Shown one piece after another: positions 46,696 through 58,325 of a stretch of DNA of 64,000 bases (the stretch's first letter is position 1; each line of letters opens with the position of its first letter). A model generated the notes under the pieces. The model saw only the letters and a list, made by a program, of their open reading frames with translations. It searched no databases and was not told the origin of the DNA. The position numbers and the translations under genes are program-made. Source of the stretch: Arcuatula senhousia (taxonomy: Eukaryota; Mollusca; Bivalvia; Mytilida; Mytilidae); NCBI GenBank assembly GCA_963971305.1, contig OZ020311.1, forward strand, positions 6,882,001 through 6,946,000. The letters run 5' to 3'.

Positions 46696-47164
46696 AATAT
46701 GAAATAGGCAGTGCCTAAATGCGAGCACAGCATAATTCTGTTCAATAAAAAAAAATTGATTTCGAATCCATGCAGTCAAACAAGATCTGAAACCATCGTA
46801 GTTATTTTTGTTTTCGGGTTAATTTTCTAGAACGTTCAATTTGGGACGAGATCCTAGGGGCGATTGAACGTTAAATAGAAAAGTAAGAAAAAATCGATTA
46901 AAATTTGGTTACTACAAAAAATGTAGCAACTCGTCGTCATCAGAATATTTTTCTCTTTTTACATTATTAAATAGATAATTTTTGGAATGCGACTAGCAAA
47001 ATGGGTAATTATTTTCAAATTCACTCCGTTCCTGTAAAAATTTGAGAGCCTTTCCGGACCATGAAAAATCAATATCAGCATTAGGCAAATTTTTCGCGGG
47101 AACAAATACCGTAGAGCTCTCCGCTCGAGCAGGCACTTCGTGCCCGCTTGCGAGCTGTGCTCGC
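46696..47164. mobile_element. 0.47-kb insertion inside the LINE reading frame
   Basis: Left end has the hairpin GGCAGTGCC and then GCGAGCACAGC. The right end has the hairpins GGCACTTCGTGCC and GCGAGCTGTGCTCGC, the latter containing the inverse GCTGTGCTCGC. Removing it joins CTAAAT to ATAAAC and restores PLKILN-INFQSIKS. It follows the same end-hairpin plan as the Pearl-like elements but lacks a tandem core. Confidence 0.55.
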
Positions 47165-49974
47165 TATAAACTTCCAGTCTATTAAATCCAAGCTATGTAG
47201 GCTATCCAACATCATAGATAGTATTAAACCAGACATCATCATTGGTACTGAGACTTGGCTGGACAAAGACATCAAAGACTCTGAAATATGCCCAGATGGT
47301 TACATTGTACATCGAAAAGACCGAAAGGACAAACTACGTAAAACTGGGGGAGGCGTTATAATAGTTGTCAAAAAGGAATACAATAGCGAACGTGTTGAAG
47401 AACTAGACACAGACTGTGAAATTGTATGGTGTAAACTAAACCTGAAAGGTAATGGGGCAATCTACATATGCGCTTACTACCGCAGATATGTAACAGATGA
47501 AGAAAGCCTAAAACACCTAGAAACATCCTTAGTTCGAGCTAGCTCTATTGACAATGCAACACTGATTATAGGAGGCGACTTTAACTTCCCAGGATGGAAC
47601 TGGAAAGAAAATATCTTAAAAACAAATACAGCTGCATCAAATCTCCATCTACAATTCATGGACATATTAAATAACAATGCACTGAGCCAACTTGTGGACG
47701 AACCAACCCGACAAAACAATACGCTGGACTTGCTGCTCACAAATCAACCAGGTAAAGCAACCAGGACAGATACCATACCAGGCATCTCGGACCATAGCAT
47801 CGTCTACTCAATATTCGACCTTAGACCAATCAAATTACAACAGAAACCAAGAAACATTCCACTATACAGTAAAGCAGATTGGAACAAAATCAAGATAGAT
47901 CTTGCCAACATTAAAGATCAACTTTGGAAGATGTACAACTGTAGGAATAGTAAGGTTGAATCAATGTGGGACCTCATTAAAGATACACTTTCTAGATCAG
48001 CGAAACAAAATATCCCCCAGAAAAGAACAAAAACAAAAGATGGTAAACCATGGATCAACAAAGAAATAAAAAGGAACTCAAAAAGGCTTCATCGACTTTA
48101 TAATAAGAAAAAGAAAAATGGAGACCAAAAAACAAACGACGAATATAAAAAACTAAAACAACATAATCAGAAGATGCAAAGACAATCATACTGGAAGTAT
48201 ATTGAAAACATTGTCACCCCGAATGATAAAGAACCACACTCAGGTATGAAGAAATTCTGGACCTACATCAAACACAAAAAGAAAGACAATGCAGGAATTT
48301 CATCACTAAAAATGGATGGTAGACTGTTCAATGATCCAACTAGAAAGGCAGATATCCTCAATCAACAGTTTAAATCCGCATTCTCTAAAAAGTCAAGATT
48401 TACCAGGAGGCAGTTCACTAACTCCAAAAGAATGGACTCAAGTACTCAACACCCACACATGCAACCTATTAACATCACTCTCAATGGAAGTACCAAACTA
48501 CCTAAGAAATTGAATCCTTATAAAGCACAAGGACCTGACAACATCTCTCCTAGAATACTGAAAGAATTAGCAGATGATATTGCACCGCTACTACTACCAA
48601 TCTACAAGAAATCATTAGAGACCGGTCAAGTTCCAACCGACTGGCGCAGTGCAAACGTATCACCAATATACAAGAACAAAGGACTGAAATCATCACCAGA
48701 AAACTACCGGCCTATCTCACTAACATCAGTCTGCTGCAAGATACTAGAACATATCATCACAAGTAATATTATGCAGCATGCAGAAACAAATAACATCCTT
48801 CACCCACTACAACATGGCTTCAGGAAAAAACGATCCTGTGAAACACAAAGTTCTGCTAGAATTTGTAGATGATATATCTAAGAACCTACAAGATGGCCAG
48901 CAAACAGATATATTAATAATGGATTTTGCCAAGGCGTTTGACAAAGTCAACCACAGCTTACTAGTCCATAAACTTAACTATTACGGAATTGACAACCAAA
49001 CAACATCATGGATTCAGAACTGGTTAGATAATCGGCAACAAACAGTGGTACTAGACGGAGCGTCATCAGAAGCTGTCAGTGTGGACTCAGGTGTACCACA
49101 GGGTTCAGTCCTAGGACCATCACTTTTTCTGTTCTACATCAATGATCTCCAGTCAAGGCTCACTTCGAAGGTGCGTCTCTTAGCTGACGACACCATCGCC
49201 TACCTCACCATCACAAATGAAAATGACGGAAACATACTACAGGAGGATCTCAACAAGCTTGGTCAATGGGAAAAAGACTGGTGCATGCAATTTCATCCTG
49301 ACAAATGCACAGTACTGACAGTTACCAACAAAACAAAGAAAATTAACAACTCTCATGGACATACTTTAGAAGCAGTAACATCAGCTAAATATCTTGGACT
49401 CACATTTACAAACAAACTGAATTGGGATCAACATATCAACAACATTACCAGCAAGGCGAACAAAACACTTGGCTTTCTTCGTAGGAATTTGAAGATATCA
49501 TCATTAAAAATTAAAGAACAAGCATACCAATCACTAGTGCGACCCATTGTAGAGTATGCCAGTACAGTGTGGGATCCATACACAAAAACAAACATAGACA
49601 AGATAGAAGCTATACAAAGAAGAGCTGCTAGATATGTCATCAGTAACTACCATAACAGGTCGAGTGTCAGCAACATGATCCAAAGATTGAAATGGAAACC
49701 ACTAGCTAAAAGAAGAAAGGATGCAAGGCTGATGATGATGTACAAAATTGACAGGGAGCTAGTCGCCATCAGCAAAGAAAACCGTCTCATACCACCAGAA
49801 AGGTATTCTAGAAATGCCCACAGCAGATCATACCAACTGCAATCATGCCGAATTGATGCCCGGAAGATGTCATTCTTTCCTCTCATAGTACGAGACTGGA
49901 ATGCCCTGCCACCTGACATTGTGGAAGTAGACACGCCTGAGGCCTTTAAAGCCAGGATCGTGTCACTAGACTAA
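47165..49974 (+). pseudogene. LINE endonuclease-reverse transcriptase (Jockey/CR1-like), frameshifted
   Basis: The APE endonuclease comes first: IIGTETWLD, IIGGDFNFPGW, ISDHSIV. The reverse transcriptase follows: KAQGPDNISPRIL, NYRPISLTSVCCKILE, HGFRKKRSCETQ, then MDFAKAFDKV, GVPQGSVLGPSLFLFYINDL, LLADDTIAYL and YLGLTFTNKLNWDQH. The C-terminal end is WNALPPDIVEVDTPEAFKAR. Four extra bases (AGTT, 48849-48852) shift the frame between ETQ and LLEF. There is no ATG at the left end because the frame begins at the 46696-47164 insertion. All catalytic residues are otherwise present, so the copy is young. Confidence 0.8.
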
Positions 49975-50260
49975 CCGCCAGGCAGTCTTAATATGTATAT
50001 AGTTTTATCTCTCTTCTAAAAGTTTTTTTATTAGTCATTGAACATTTTTGAATTCAGTATTTTTGCTTTTCTGTTATTTTTTCATATATCAGTTTCTTTG
50101 ATCACTAAGAGTCAATATTTATTACTAAATCTCAAAAAAAAAAAAACAAAAACAAAAAAAAAAAAAAAACATGCGCAGTCCAAGTAAATTGCATAATCTT
50201 CAACATGATGAAGGAGGCAATTATATGGCAGAAGCAGAAGCAGAAGTATATGTTGTTCTT
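49975..50260 (+). other. LINE 3' UTR with A-rich run and AGAAGC repeat
   Basis: After the stop come an A-rich run (50133-50169) and GGCAGAAGCAGAAGCAGAAG (50228-50247), probably the 3' end used for target priming. The exact end and the target duplication are not clear. Confidence 0.5.
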
Positions 50261-50675
50261 TGCTTGTCTTGTATTCATGTATATGTTTTAAGTTTTGTAA
50301 AGCTATAACCAATGCGGTTTACTGTGTGCTTTAATAAAATAAGATTTAAAAAAATTATAAATATCTTTTAATTTACCTTGTGAAAGGGAAATAGACCCAT
50401 CACACGTTGATGTATACTTTAACTTTTGCACAGAGAAAAGTTCTAAAAAATGAAAAAGTGCCGGAACGAGCACTCCGTTTTGAGTATGATGACCATTCCA
50501 GCACATACGAAATGTTACTAGAGAAAACCCTGATGCCATCCTTACTGACTCCAAAGAACTATGGCGCTAGAAACATATTGTTAACAAAAATTGCACCTGT
50601 ATGCTTACATAATCTTTTAAATGTTAAAGAACCCAAATATTCTTTCAGATATAGCAATATTCTGGATGTACCACA

Positions 50676-51343
50676 AACAAACAAACAAACAACAAACAAA
50701 ATATTTTATTGTCAATCAAAGACGCCCGTTAAGGCAGAAAAATTAACATTAATTTCATACATTAATACATTGATTGAAATGATTGATAACATAAGTTGAC
50801 AAACAATGATATTATATACATGGAAATGTGAACTCAAACAGATAAAATTATGTTTATTTATCTAACAAGCACAGGATACAGGACCTCAATAATTTATTTT
50901 TGTTATTATTTATTTATTTTTTTATTTTTTTTTAGTTTATGCTATTGAACATTCTTCAAATATAATAAAGTACAAGAATTACTATCTGTACCGCCACAGA
51001 GAATTTCTTCAATGTATTCATTTTGCTAATAAGCAAATAAAGTTGATCAAGTACAAATTCGTCTTCGACAGAATTAGGCCATAAGAATTTGGCACCCGTA
51101 TCAAGACATTTTATGTTTTGAACCTGTTTTTCTATCTGATTTAATATATTCTGTATAATAATGTCTAATTTAGGACATGTTAATAGAAAATGTTGCTCAT
51201 CTATTTCATTTAGATTGCAAAGTTTGCAGATTCTCTTAGATGCTGCTATATCTTTATAGCGTCCGCGCTCTATTTCAAATTGGTGTGAGCTAATTTTTAT
51301 AATCGTACGTCTCTTTTCATAATTCCCCCAGTTTAAATGTAAA
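50676..51343 (-). pseudogene. Third LINE, 3' end inserted in the second
   Basis: On the minus strand the frame encodes RICKLCNLNEIDEQHFLLTC, the C-terminal zinc-binding pattern of a LINE ORF2, and ends at 50956. The 3' UTR runs to a (TTTG)n tail at about 50700. It is inserted between LDVPQ and the STYGKK of its host. Confidence 0.6.
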
Positions 51344-51525
51344 AACATCTACTTATGGTAAGAAAAGTTTTAAATTTGCTGCAGCTGTAATGTGGAACAA
51401 CCTTCCAGACCATTTAGGACTGAATGCAGTTTTTCCCATTTCAAAAGCCTCATTCAGTCCTGGAATGGATCTGTGTGTCACTGTTCTGCTTGCGGGTAAC
51501 TTTTATCTCTGCTTTAAACTGCCGC

Positions 51526-51693
51526 CAGGGGCGGATCCAGAGGTCCGTGAAAAGAGGGGGGGGGGCTTTTGCTAAAAATGTCAGATTTTGATGAAAATTT
51601 GAAGTTGCTTGGTCAATTTTATACAGAAAAAATTAAAATTTCTCAATTAAAGGGGGGCGTACGCCCCCTCCGCCTCCCCCGAATCCGCCACTG
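51526..51693. mobile_element. hAT-like MITE
   Basis: Ends CAGGGGCGGATCCAGAGG and CCCCCGAATCCGCCACTG, imperfect inverted repeats. Related to the copy at 11072. Contains runs of G and C next to each end. The duplication is not clear. Confidence 0.6.
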
Positions 51694-51872
51694 TCCGCGT
51701 TAACTCATGTTCATTTTAGCTATGACTACTGCTGCTTGTGCATGTAAGTGCTTTATATATTCTTGCTTTTTATATGTATGTTGCTAATTTGATAGACCCT
51801 GTAGTGCTTTTATTAACATTATTTATTTTACTGTATTTGTGATGTCATTGTTATGTTTGTCAACTCATCCGA

Positions 51873-52468
51873 AAGAAGCAGAGGTACCAATGGGGTATCC
51901 GAATATCAAAAGTCCGAAAGGGCAGAGACAAAACCAGTAAACACCAACAGGAACGGGACAAAAACAGAGAACATGTAAAACATGGAAACACAAAATAACT
52001 GAATATCAATCAACAACGCGAACTCCAGTCGAAACAAGAGTGAACTCAGGTGCTCCGGAAGAGCAAGCAGTTCCTGCTCGCTTTAGCACACCCGTCGCGT
52101 TGCCAATAGTCCATTCAGCGTGTCAAATCCGGTAAAGGAAGACAAAACAACACCCCATGACAAACCAACATCTGCACTCATCTGAGAGACCGAAATCCCA
52201 TATTTGTCTATAAGTGCATGATGTCTTCCGTAAAATTTTTTGAGTGAAGACAGCAACCGAGGAGCAACATAACCCTGTGTGAGCAATTTTTGCGTCAGAC
52301 GTGTCGCTCTGCTAAGGAAATCGATGTAAGTCCCGCATGCTCTGGAGTAACGAATCAATTGAGATACGTAAACTCCATAAGCTGGAGCGGACGGAATGTT
52401 GCTACACAAGAAGGGAAAGTTGACGATTGGAAAGTTGAAGTCATCACGTTTGTCATAGAGCCTTGTTG
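51873..52468 (-). pseudogene. Penelope-like reverse transcriptase, copy 3 (3' fragment)
   Basis: Only the part downstream of the catalytic domain remains: YDKRDDFNFPIVNFPFLCSN to KKFYGRHHALIDKYGIS, and the stop at 52083, all in one frame. The non-coding tail ends at 51873. TCCGA flanks both sides (51868-51872, 52469-52473). This copy shows the C-terminal residues deleted from copy 1. Confidence 0.7.
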
Positions 52469-52540
52469 TCCGAGCTTGTCACAGTGTTTATTATTTTATA
52501 TATGTGCCGAATTGAAATAAAGTTTTCGTATTCGTATTCG

Positions 52541-54131
52541 TATGTTAAACAAAATTGTTCTCCAGTTGAGGCAAGTCTTACAATTCTTCTATGGTATGTT
52601 TTCCTTGTTTAATATGGTGTCTTGTAAAGTCTGGAATCGGTATAGCATGTTTATGTAGGCTTTTGTGGAACAGAAAGGCGGGATGTTTCTCATTTCAGTT
52701 GAAGTAATAGTATATAGCTTAATTCAGGGTTTTCAAAAGAGATGTGACAGATCCAGGTTCTTTTGAGTATTATCTGGCTATGAAACAAGCAGATCTTCAT
52801 TGCAGCATTCAAGGGTATGTTTTTAAAATTCTATAGAGAAATTAAAAACATGTATGGGAATACAGAAACATGTGTAAAAAGATCCGATTATTAAAACTAA
52901 ACTCTTTATTGAAAACATATAAGTTCTATTTCTATTTCTATTTCTATAAGTACATGTATATAATATATGAATATGAATATTTTATGAATATTTATGAATA
53001 TTTTGAATATTTTATTCAAATATTCATATAATATATAATATATTTCTCCCGGACCCTCAACTTAATTTTTATTTTCTCTTTTTCTAATCAATCCAGTCTA
53101 TATCTCCTCTTCTCTTATCATTTGTTTCCACTTTTGGACATCTTTCTCTGATTTTGTTTATTTTCTTTTCCAGTTTACAATTAATCATATTCCTACCTTT
53201 ATTCCATTTTCTCTTTTTCTCCGTTCCAGTTTTGTGGTTCTCCGTAAATGGAGAATTTTTGTCTCGGCATAACTTTTCCCGCGAAATGTCAACAACAAAG
53301 GGAGTTAACTACGGCCAACTAAATTTCTAAGAGGAAAAAAAACAAGACTACTTCAACTACACGTGATAGGTTTTATCCCGTGATTTCTTGCCAACCAAAC
53401 CATGACAATGTCTATATGGTTAAATAATCATGTAGTTTTGTTTATTGTGCCGGATAAGCACACAATATGTAACACAAAAAGCATGCAAAAACTAGCAAAA
53501 TATATTTTGAAAGTGCTACAGAATTATGAAAGTTTGTCAGAATGAAGAAAAGCATGCTGTAAAGAGATAATTTAATATGCAAGATTTTCAGACTTTTTGT
53601 AGCAATGCATCATTTTGGGTAAGAACTTATGCAATTTATTTTGTACATTTTGTATTAAACTGTTCAATGTTTTCATTTGTAAATTCACAATTTATACAGT
53701 TATACATATTTCATTATACAGATATTTGAATAAGAGTTATGCAATCAGTATAAATGGGATATAAATGTACATAACTCGTATTCAAATATCTGTTACTGTG
53801 CTTATTGTGTTGTTACAAATTATATTTATCATTGTTAACCTTTTTTGCCCTACCTGACTTAATTGGTCTAATAAAAGTTATCTTATCTTATATCTACAAT
53901 TATATAATATAAATTTTTAATTAATGCATTCAGGGATTAAATAAAACTGATGCATTACTGCTGTTTGAATGAAGTTGTACATATAATGTACATCTTGTGA
54001 ATAATGCCATTGAATATTGGTTGTCAATATGTTATCAGTCAATAATAATCTAATAAATTAAGTAAAAACATAAATGCATATATGTCATATATAACTTTAT
54101 TGTTTAATTTGAGCAAGGAATTATATAGAAT
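52541..54131. other. AT-rich region with a weak coding candidate
   Basis: Contains CTATTT repeats (52924-52948), a TGAATATT-rich palindrome (52970-53040) and the open stretch at 53084-53308. No recognised gene. Confidence 0.4.
53084..53308 (-). CDS. Possible coding remnant
   Basis: An open stretch of 75 codons on the minus strand with no ATG at its start; its residues include LCRDKNSPFTENHKTGTEKK and KVETNDKRRGDIDWID before TAG. It is basic and lysine-rich. Another frame begins MPRQKFSIYGEPQNW and is only 23 codons long. No family recognised. Could be a last exon, a retroelement remnant or chance. Confidence 0.15.
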   Translation of the reverse strand, partial: LTPFVVDISREKLCRDKNSPFTENHKTGTEKKRKWNKGRNMINCKLEKKINKIRERCPKVETNDKRRGDIDWID

Positions 54132-54661
54132 CATAGACCTGTATATTAAATAGATTTGCAACTTGTTAATTGTCCAGTATATGTATGAAAATATCACTGG
54201 TTGATAAATGAGAGTTGGTTTATTTTTTGAACTACTTTAATGCCTTTCTATGGAATTAATCAGAATAAATTGCATTAAACAGAGAAAAGATTAAGGAATA
54301 TCTGTGTGAAAATTTTATTTAATTTGATTGAGAAATAACCATTTTGTGGCAATTTAAAGTGGAAACTTTACAAAAATTTTGTAAAAAAATGTATTTTCAT
54401 GAAAACTTGGGTAGTATGGGCTCTTTTTATACTCCTCTAAAGTGCTTAATGTTATAAAAGTTATTTTAACACATTTAAAATCTCAAAACATTTAAGAATG
54501 GCTGTAAATAAGAATCATGTAAAAATCTTTGATGGTTTTTGAGATATTAGAGTATAAAGTTGTACATTTCAAATTGTTTATTTTGTACGAAATCTCGTTT
54601 CTTTGCATGAGATATTGTGAGATTTCACCAATTTGCAAATCTATTTATATACAGGTCTATG
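54132..54661. mobile_element. 530-bp MITE, CATAGACCTGTATAT family
   Basis: Ends CATAGACCTGTATATTAAAT and ATTTATATACAGGTCTATG, continuing inward as TAGATTTGC and GCAAATCTA. ATAGAAT is duplicated at 54125-54131 and 54662-54668 (7 bp). No coding content. The superfamily is not clear. Confidence 0.7.
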
Positions 54662-54855
54662 ATAGAATATATACATGTAATTCCTTGATTTGAGTAAAAC
54701 ATTTAAAACACTGAGACAATTCTTATGTAAATGTTACAGAAAAGTTTTCTTATCTCTAATGGGATGTCATTATTACTTTTTCTATAATTTGCAATTCAAT
54801 TGTCTGAGTTAAAATTATTTTATACAAAGACTTAAATTTTTTTTTTAACTTGTAT

Positions 54856-54900
54856 CATAGACCTGTATATAAATATATGTATTTAATATACAGGTCTATG
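54856..54900. mobile_element. 45-bp minimal member of the same family
   Basis: Starts CATAGACCTGTATAT and ends ATATACAGGTCTATG with only ~15 bp between. CTTGTAT is duplicated exactly at 54849-54855 and 54901-54907 (7 bp). Confidence 0.7.
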
Positions 54901-54907
54901 CTTGTAT

Positions 54908-57785
54908 CACTATCTGTGGTTTCAGAAAATTATATATATTTCATACAAATTTACTATGGCATCATTTTTTATAACTAATTTTCATTATTGACTAAGATTT
55001 TGATCCAAATTTTTAAATACTGTATAATAGTGCATTAATGTTTTTAAATCAGCTTTTAATTCTGATATACATTAAGATGCATATGATATGAAATCAAAAT
55101 TCAAACTTTTATTCATTGAAATGTGTAACTTGAATTTAAAGTTACATATGCAGAAAAAAAGTTATACAATGTTGTAAATGATTTGCATTTTTATATAAAT
55201 TGAATGAAAGGTCAAGGTCATGATTTTCAGGTGCATTGAGCACAGATGAACCGAATTTACCTGACAAAATTCATAAAAAATATTATCAATTGTTTCTAGC
55301 AATAAATGATATTTTCGATCTTCATATTCTATAATGCATGCAATGTAGTTATGGAGATTGCTTTAGGTGCATTTAATGAATTATGTAATTGGTCAAGTAC
55401 GTTAATAAATCTGATTTTGATAAAGAAAAAACATTGTTTTTATATTAATATTTACTTTCTTCTCATAAATGCACCCACCCTTGTAAAAAGCAAAGATGTA
55501 AAAATCCCACCCTAGCATTTTGATACTTTATGTAATAGGGACAAAGGGACTAGGAATTTGTAAATAAAGATAACACAGGTTTGGGCAAAATAACCACAAA
55601 TTAATAAGCAAATATATCATGAACAAAAACTAATAAGAGCAAACTTAGAACTTATTTACTACAATATGAATAGAAATGCCCCTTCATTATAAACAAATTA
55701 TTCCAATACTGAGCATTACAGTCAGAAACATTATGAAAGTCAGAGCCATGTATTACAAATATTGCAGACATGCATTTATTTATGACTTAAAAAAACTGCA
55801 TGGGCATTTAAAAAAAAGAAAAAGTGTCTTTAATGAATATAAATGCCTCTCAGTATCATGGGTCTTTAATAATAAAACACAATATTTATCATGTCAGTCA
55901 TATAACATTAATTTAATCTCTTTAATTTAGATTAAATTTAGGAAATGTTAGATTTAAATTATTGAAAAATCAGAGAACACATGAAACTTGTTGGCTTTTA
56001 TTAAATGCTTAAACCAAAACACACAACAGGTGTTAAACTACTGGTAGATTTGATCTGATTAGGTATAAGTTACTTAGCATCAGCAAAATTGAAAATATTT
56101 ACATAAAAATGTAGCTTAATAAAAAAACACTTTAGAATTTATATGAATGACCCCCCCCCAAAATGCTTCAATTACATATATGACTAACTAAAAGAGCTTT
56201 TAACTATAAGTATGACTTGAGAACGCTTTAAATACATGTATGATAAAAAAAAAACATTTTAATTACATGTATGACTAAAACATCGACATGCTTTAATAAC
56301 TTTTATGACATGTATTATACATTTAAACAAATTAATTGTATTGCAAGCAGCATAAAATGATACTCAAAAAATCATATATATTACATATAAACCCATTTTC
56401 AGTCATGAAATTAATTGAACTTGAACTGAGACAATAATTAAAGAGATATGTCTCCACGATAATTCCAAAATAACAGTGTCTCCGGCTCTCCGCGCTAATT
56501 TGTAAATTCATATTCGGCCTGTTGAAATACCCACTTGCATTACTAGCGAGTAAACTTTTTCATAATGAATCGTACATATGAAATGTATACACCGTAAGAA
56601 AGAGTATATTTCGCTGCTTTGTTTAGTCTATTTTTCTTTTCATTTTTATCGCATATTTTTCCAAAGGAACAGTTTAAAGTCAATCGTACATTTTTTTCCG
56701 AATTCAAACTTAGAAATAGACCTCTTGGAAATCTTATACATTTCATATCAAATCTTACCTTATAGTATCTTAATTAGGACTGTTAAATAGCAAAATGATT
56801 TGAGAATATTCAGGTGAAATTTGAAGGTAATTTGATAAATTCAGGTCAACTAATTAACAGTTTGAAATTGGTCAATTTCCTGTTTTAACAGGACGCCCGC
56901 TGGCCGATAACTCTCGATAAGGAAATTTGTTTATTGTGACAAATATCAGTCTGTTCGCGTGGTGTTTGATTTTTTATTTTTCACCATCCTTCAGATTTTA
57001 TTAAATTACAAACAAAATAATAAATAAAACGCTTCGAAAATAATATTAAACAATGTACGAGAAATTCAGCTATCTAAAGATACTTTTATATTTGAGTATA
57101 ATGTAGAAACAGCAAAGTTTAATAGTTCAGCTCCGGAAATAGCTAGAATTTTTGTTTGTTGCTTAAAAACCTTTCTCTGTCTTTGATTCTATAAAATGGG
57201 TTCCTAGAACCCAAAATATATCTCAAAATGTCAAGTTGATGACTTATTTTGTCTGTTATTACCATTTTAATTCGTGGATTACCAAATATGGACATTGCAT
57301 TAAAAATTGAAATTACATGCGAACCTTTTATGACATCTTGAAATTTTCTTCTGAGAAATGTCAATATGTTTTCATTTATTCACGATGCAAAATTTCTTTC
57401 AATTCTATCTACTAATAACAATTTTGTACTAGATTTTATACACCACTAAAACTTTTTTACCCAGGTACAAACAGACAGTTTCCCATAGAATTCAATGCAT
57501 TTTCAATTTCAATTTTCTCAGAAATGGTGCGAGATATTATCTTCAAATCTTTTGCATCAAAGTTCTATTTTGATCTAGTTACAAATCCTGAATTTGCAGA
57601 ACATATGATGCACTGGGTTAGTGTTTGGCTTTTTCCGGATAAGAACTATTGAGAGGATCCTAGATCTTCACAAGAACGACACTGTTATTTTCAGCCATTT
57701 CATATGTTTAATAGAATGATTCGATTCTCTTCGATATGATTTTCTCAGACTTGAATCAGTACCAGGATTTCTGTACCTCCTTTTT
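54908..57785. other. AT-rich region, no supported gene
   Basis: Several short open frames of low-complexity composition, none with a domain or good splice context. 56440-56560 is less AT-rich (CTCCGGCTCTCCGCGC) and may be part of a dispersed repeat. Confidence 0.4.
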
Positions 57786-58070
57786 TAGCTCACCTTGCCG
57801 AAGGCAATGTGAGCTTTTGCCATCACTAAGCGTCCGTCGTCTGTCGTACGTCATTCAACTTTTGAATTCTTCTCTGAAACCGCTTAGTCAAATGTAATAA
57901 ATCTTGGTAAGGGTTGTTCTGTAGTATGTCCTCTACAAAACAATCGTTCGAAATTTTGATTCGACAAAAAACATGGCCGCCATGGCTAAAAATAGAACAT
58001 AGGGGTAAATTGCAGTTTTTTGCAAATTGCTCAAAAACCGTAACAGATATCAAAATTCTGGCAATGGTAT
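57786..58070 (-). mobile_element. 3' end of a Pearl-like element, reverse orientation
   Basis: GCTCACCTTGCCGAAGGCAATGTGAGC (57789-57815) is a near-perfect hairpin at the element end. It is followed by GTCGTCTGTCGTACGTC and a CATGGCCGCCATGG core, mirroring the 3' end of element E. Only a fragment is present. A stretch of irregular GCAGTTCATTAACCTT repeats follows (about 58082-58270). Confidence 0.5.
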
Positions 58071-58325
58071 GTCAAAGTGAAAGGCAGTTCCATAGCAGTT
58101 CATTAACCTTCCCAGTTCAAAAAATTAAGCAGTTCATTAGCAGTCATTAAGCCTTCACAGTTTAACATTTTATGCAAATTAATAATTTGCATATTAGCAT
58201 TTATATGGCAATTTCTAAGCAGTTTCTTAACCTTCACAGTTTGTTAACAGTTCACTAGCAGTTATTTTGCCCGAAAAATTTAAATTAGCTTGACCAAACT
58301 GCCTTCCAAAATGAATATTAATTAA

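Larger units (their letters stand above)
50390..52540 (+). pseudogene. Second LINE, 5'-truncated, with three later insertions
   Basis: Coding remnants are VPERALRFEYDDHSSTYEML, IAPVCLHNLLNVKEPKYSFR and YSNILDVPQ. After an interruption (50676-51343) they resume as STYGKKSFKFAAAVMWNNLP. This is the C-terminal end of a Jockey-like ORF2. The 3' UTR is split by a MITE (51526-51693) and by a Penelope-like copy (51873-52468). It ends with GAAATAAAGTTTTCGTATTC and (GTATTC)n near 52535. A homopolymer slip near 50446-50457 breaks the frame upstream. Confidence 0.6.

Noticed and set aside
46321..46700. A host PHD-finger chromatin protein
   Set aside because: The finger follows a 2A-like motif and runs in frame, across an insertion, into a LINE endonuclease; PHD fingers are known in such LINEs.
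47148..47164. A true start codon for LINE ORF2 at 47148
   Set aside because: The codon is TTG and lies inside the inserted element; the real frame continues from before the insertion.
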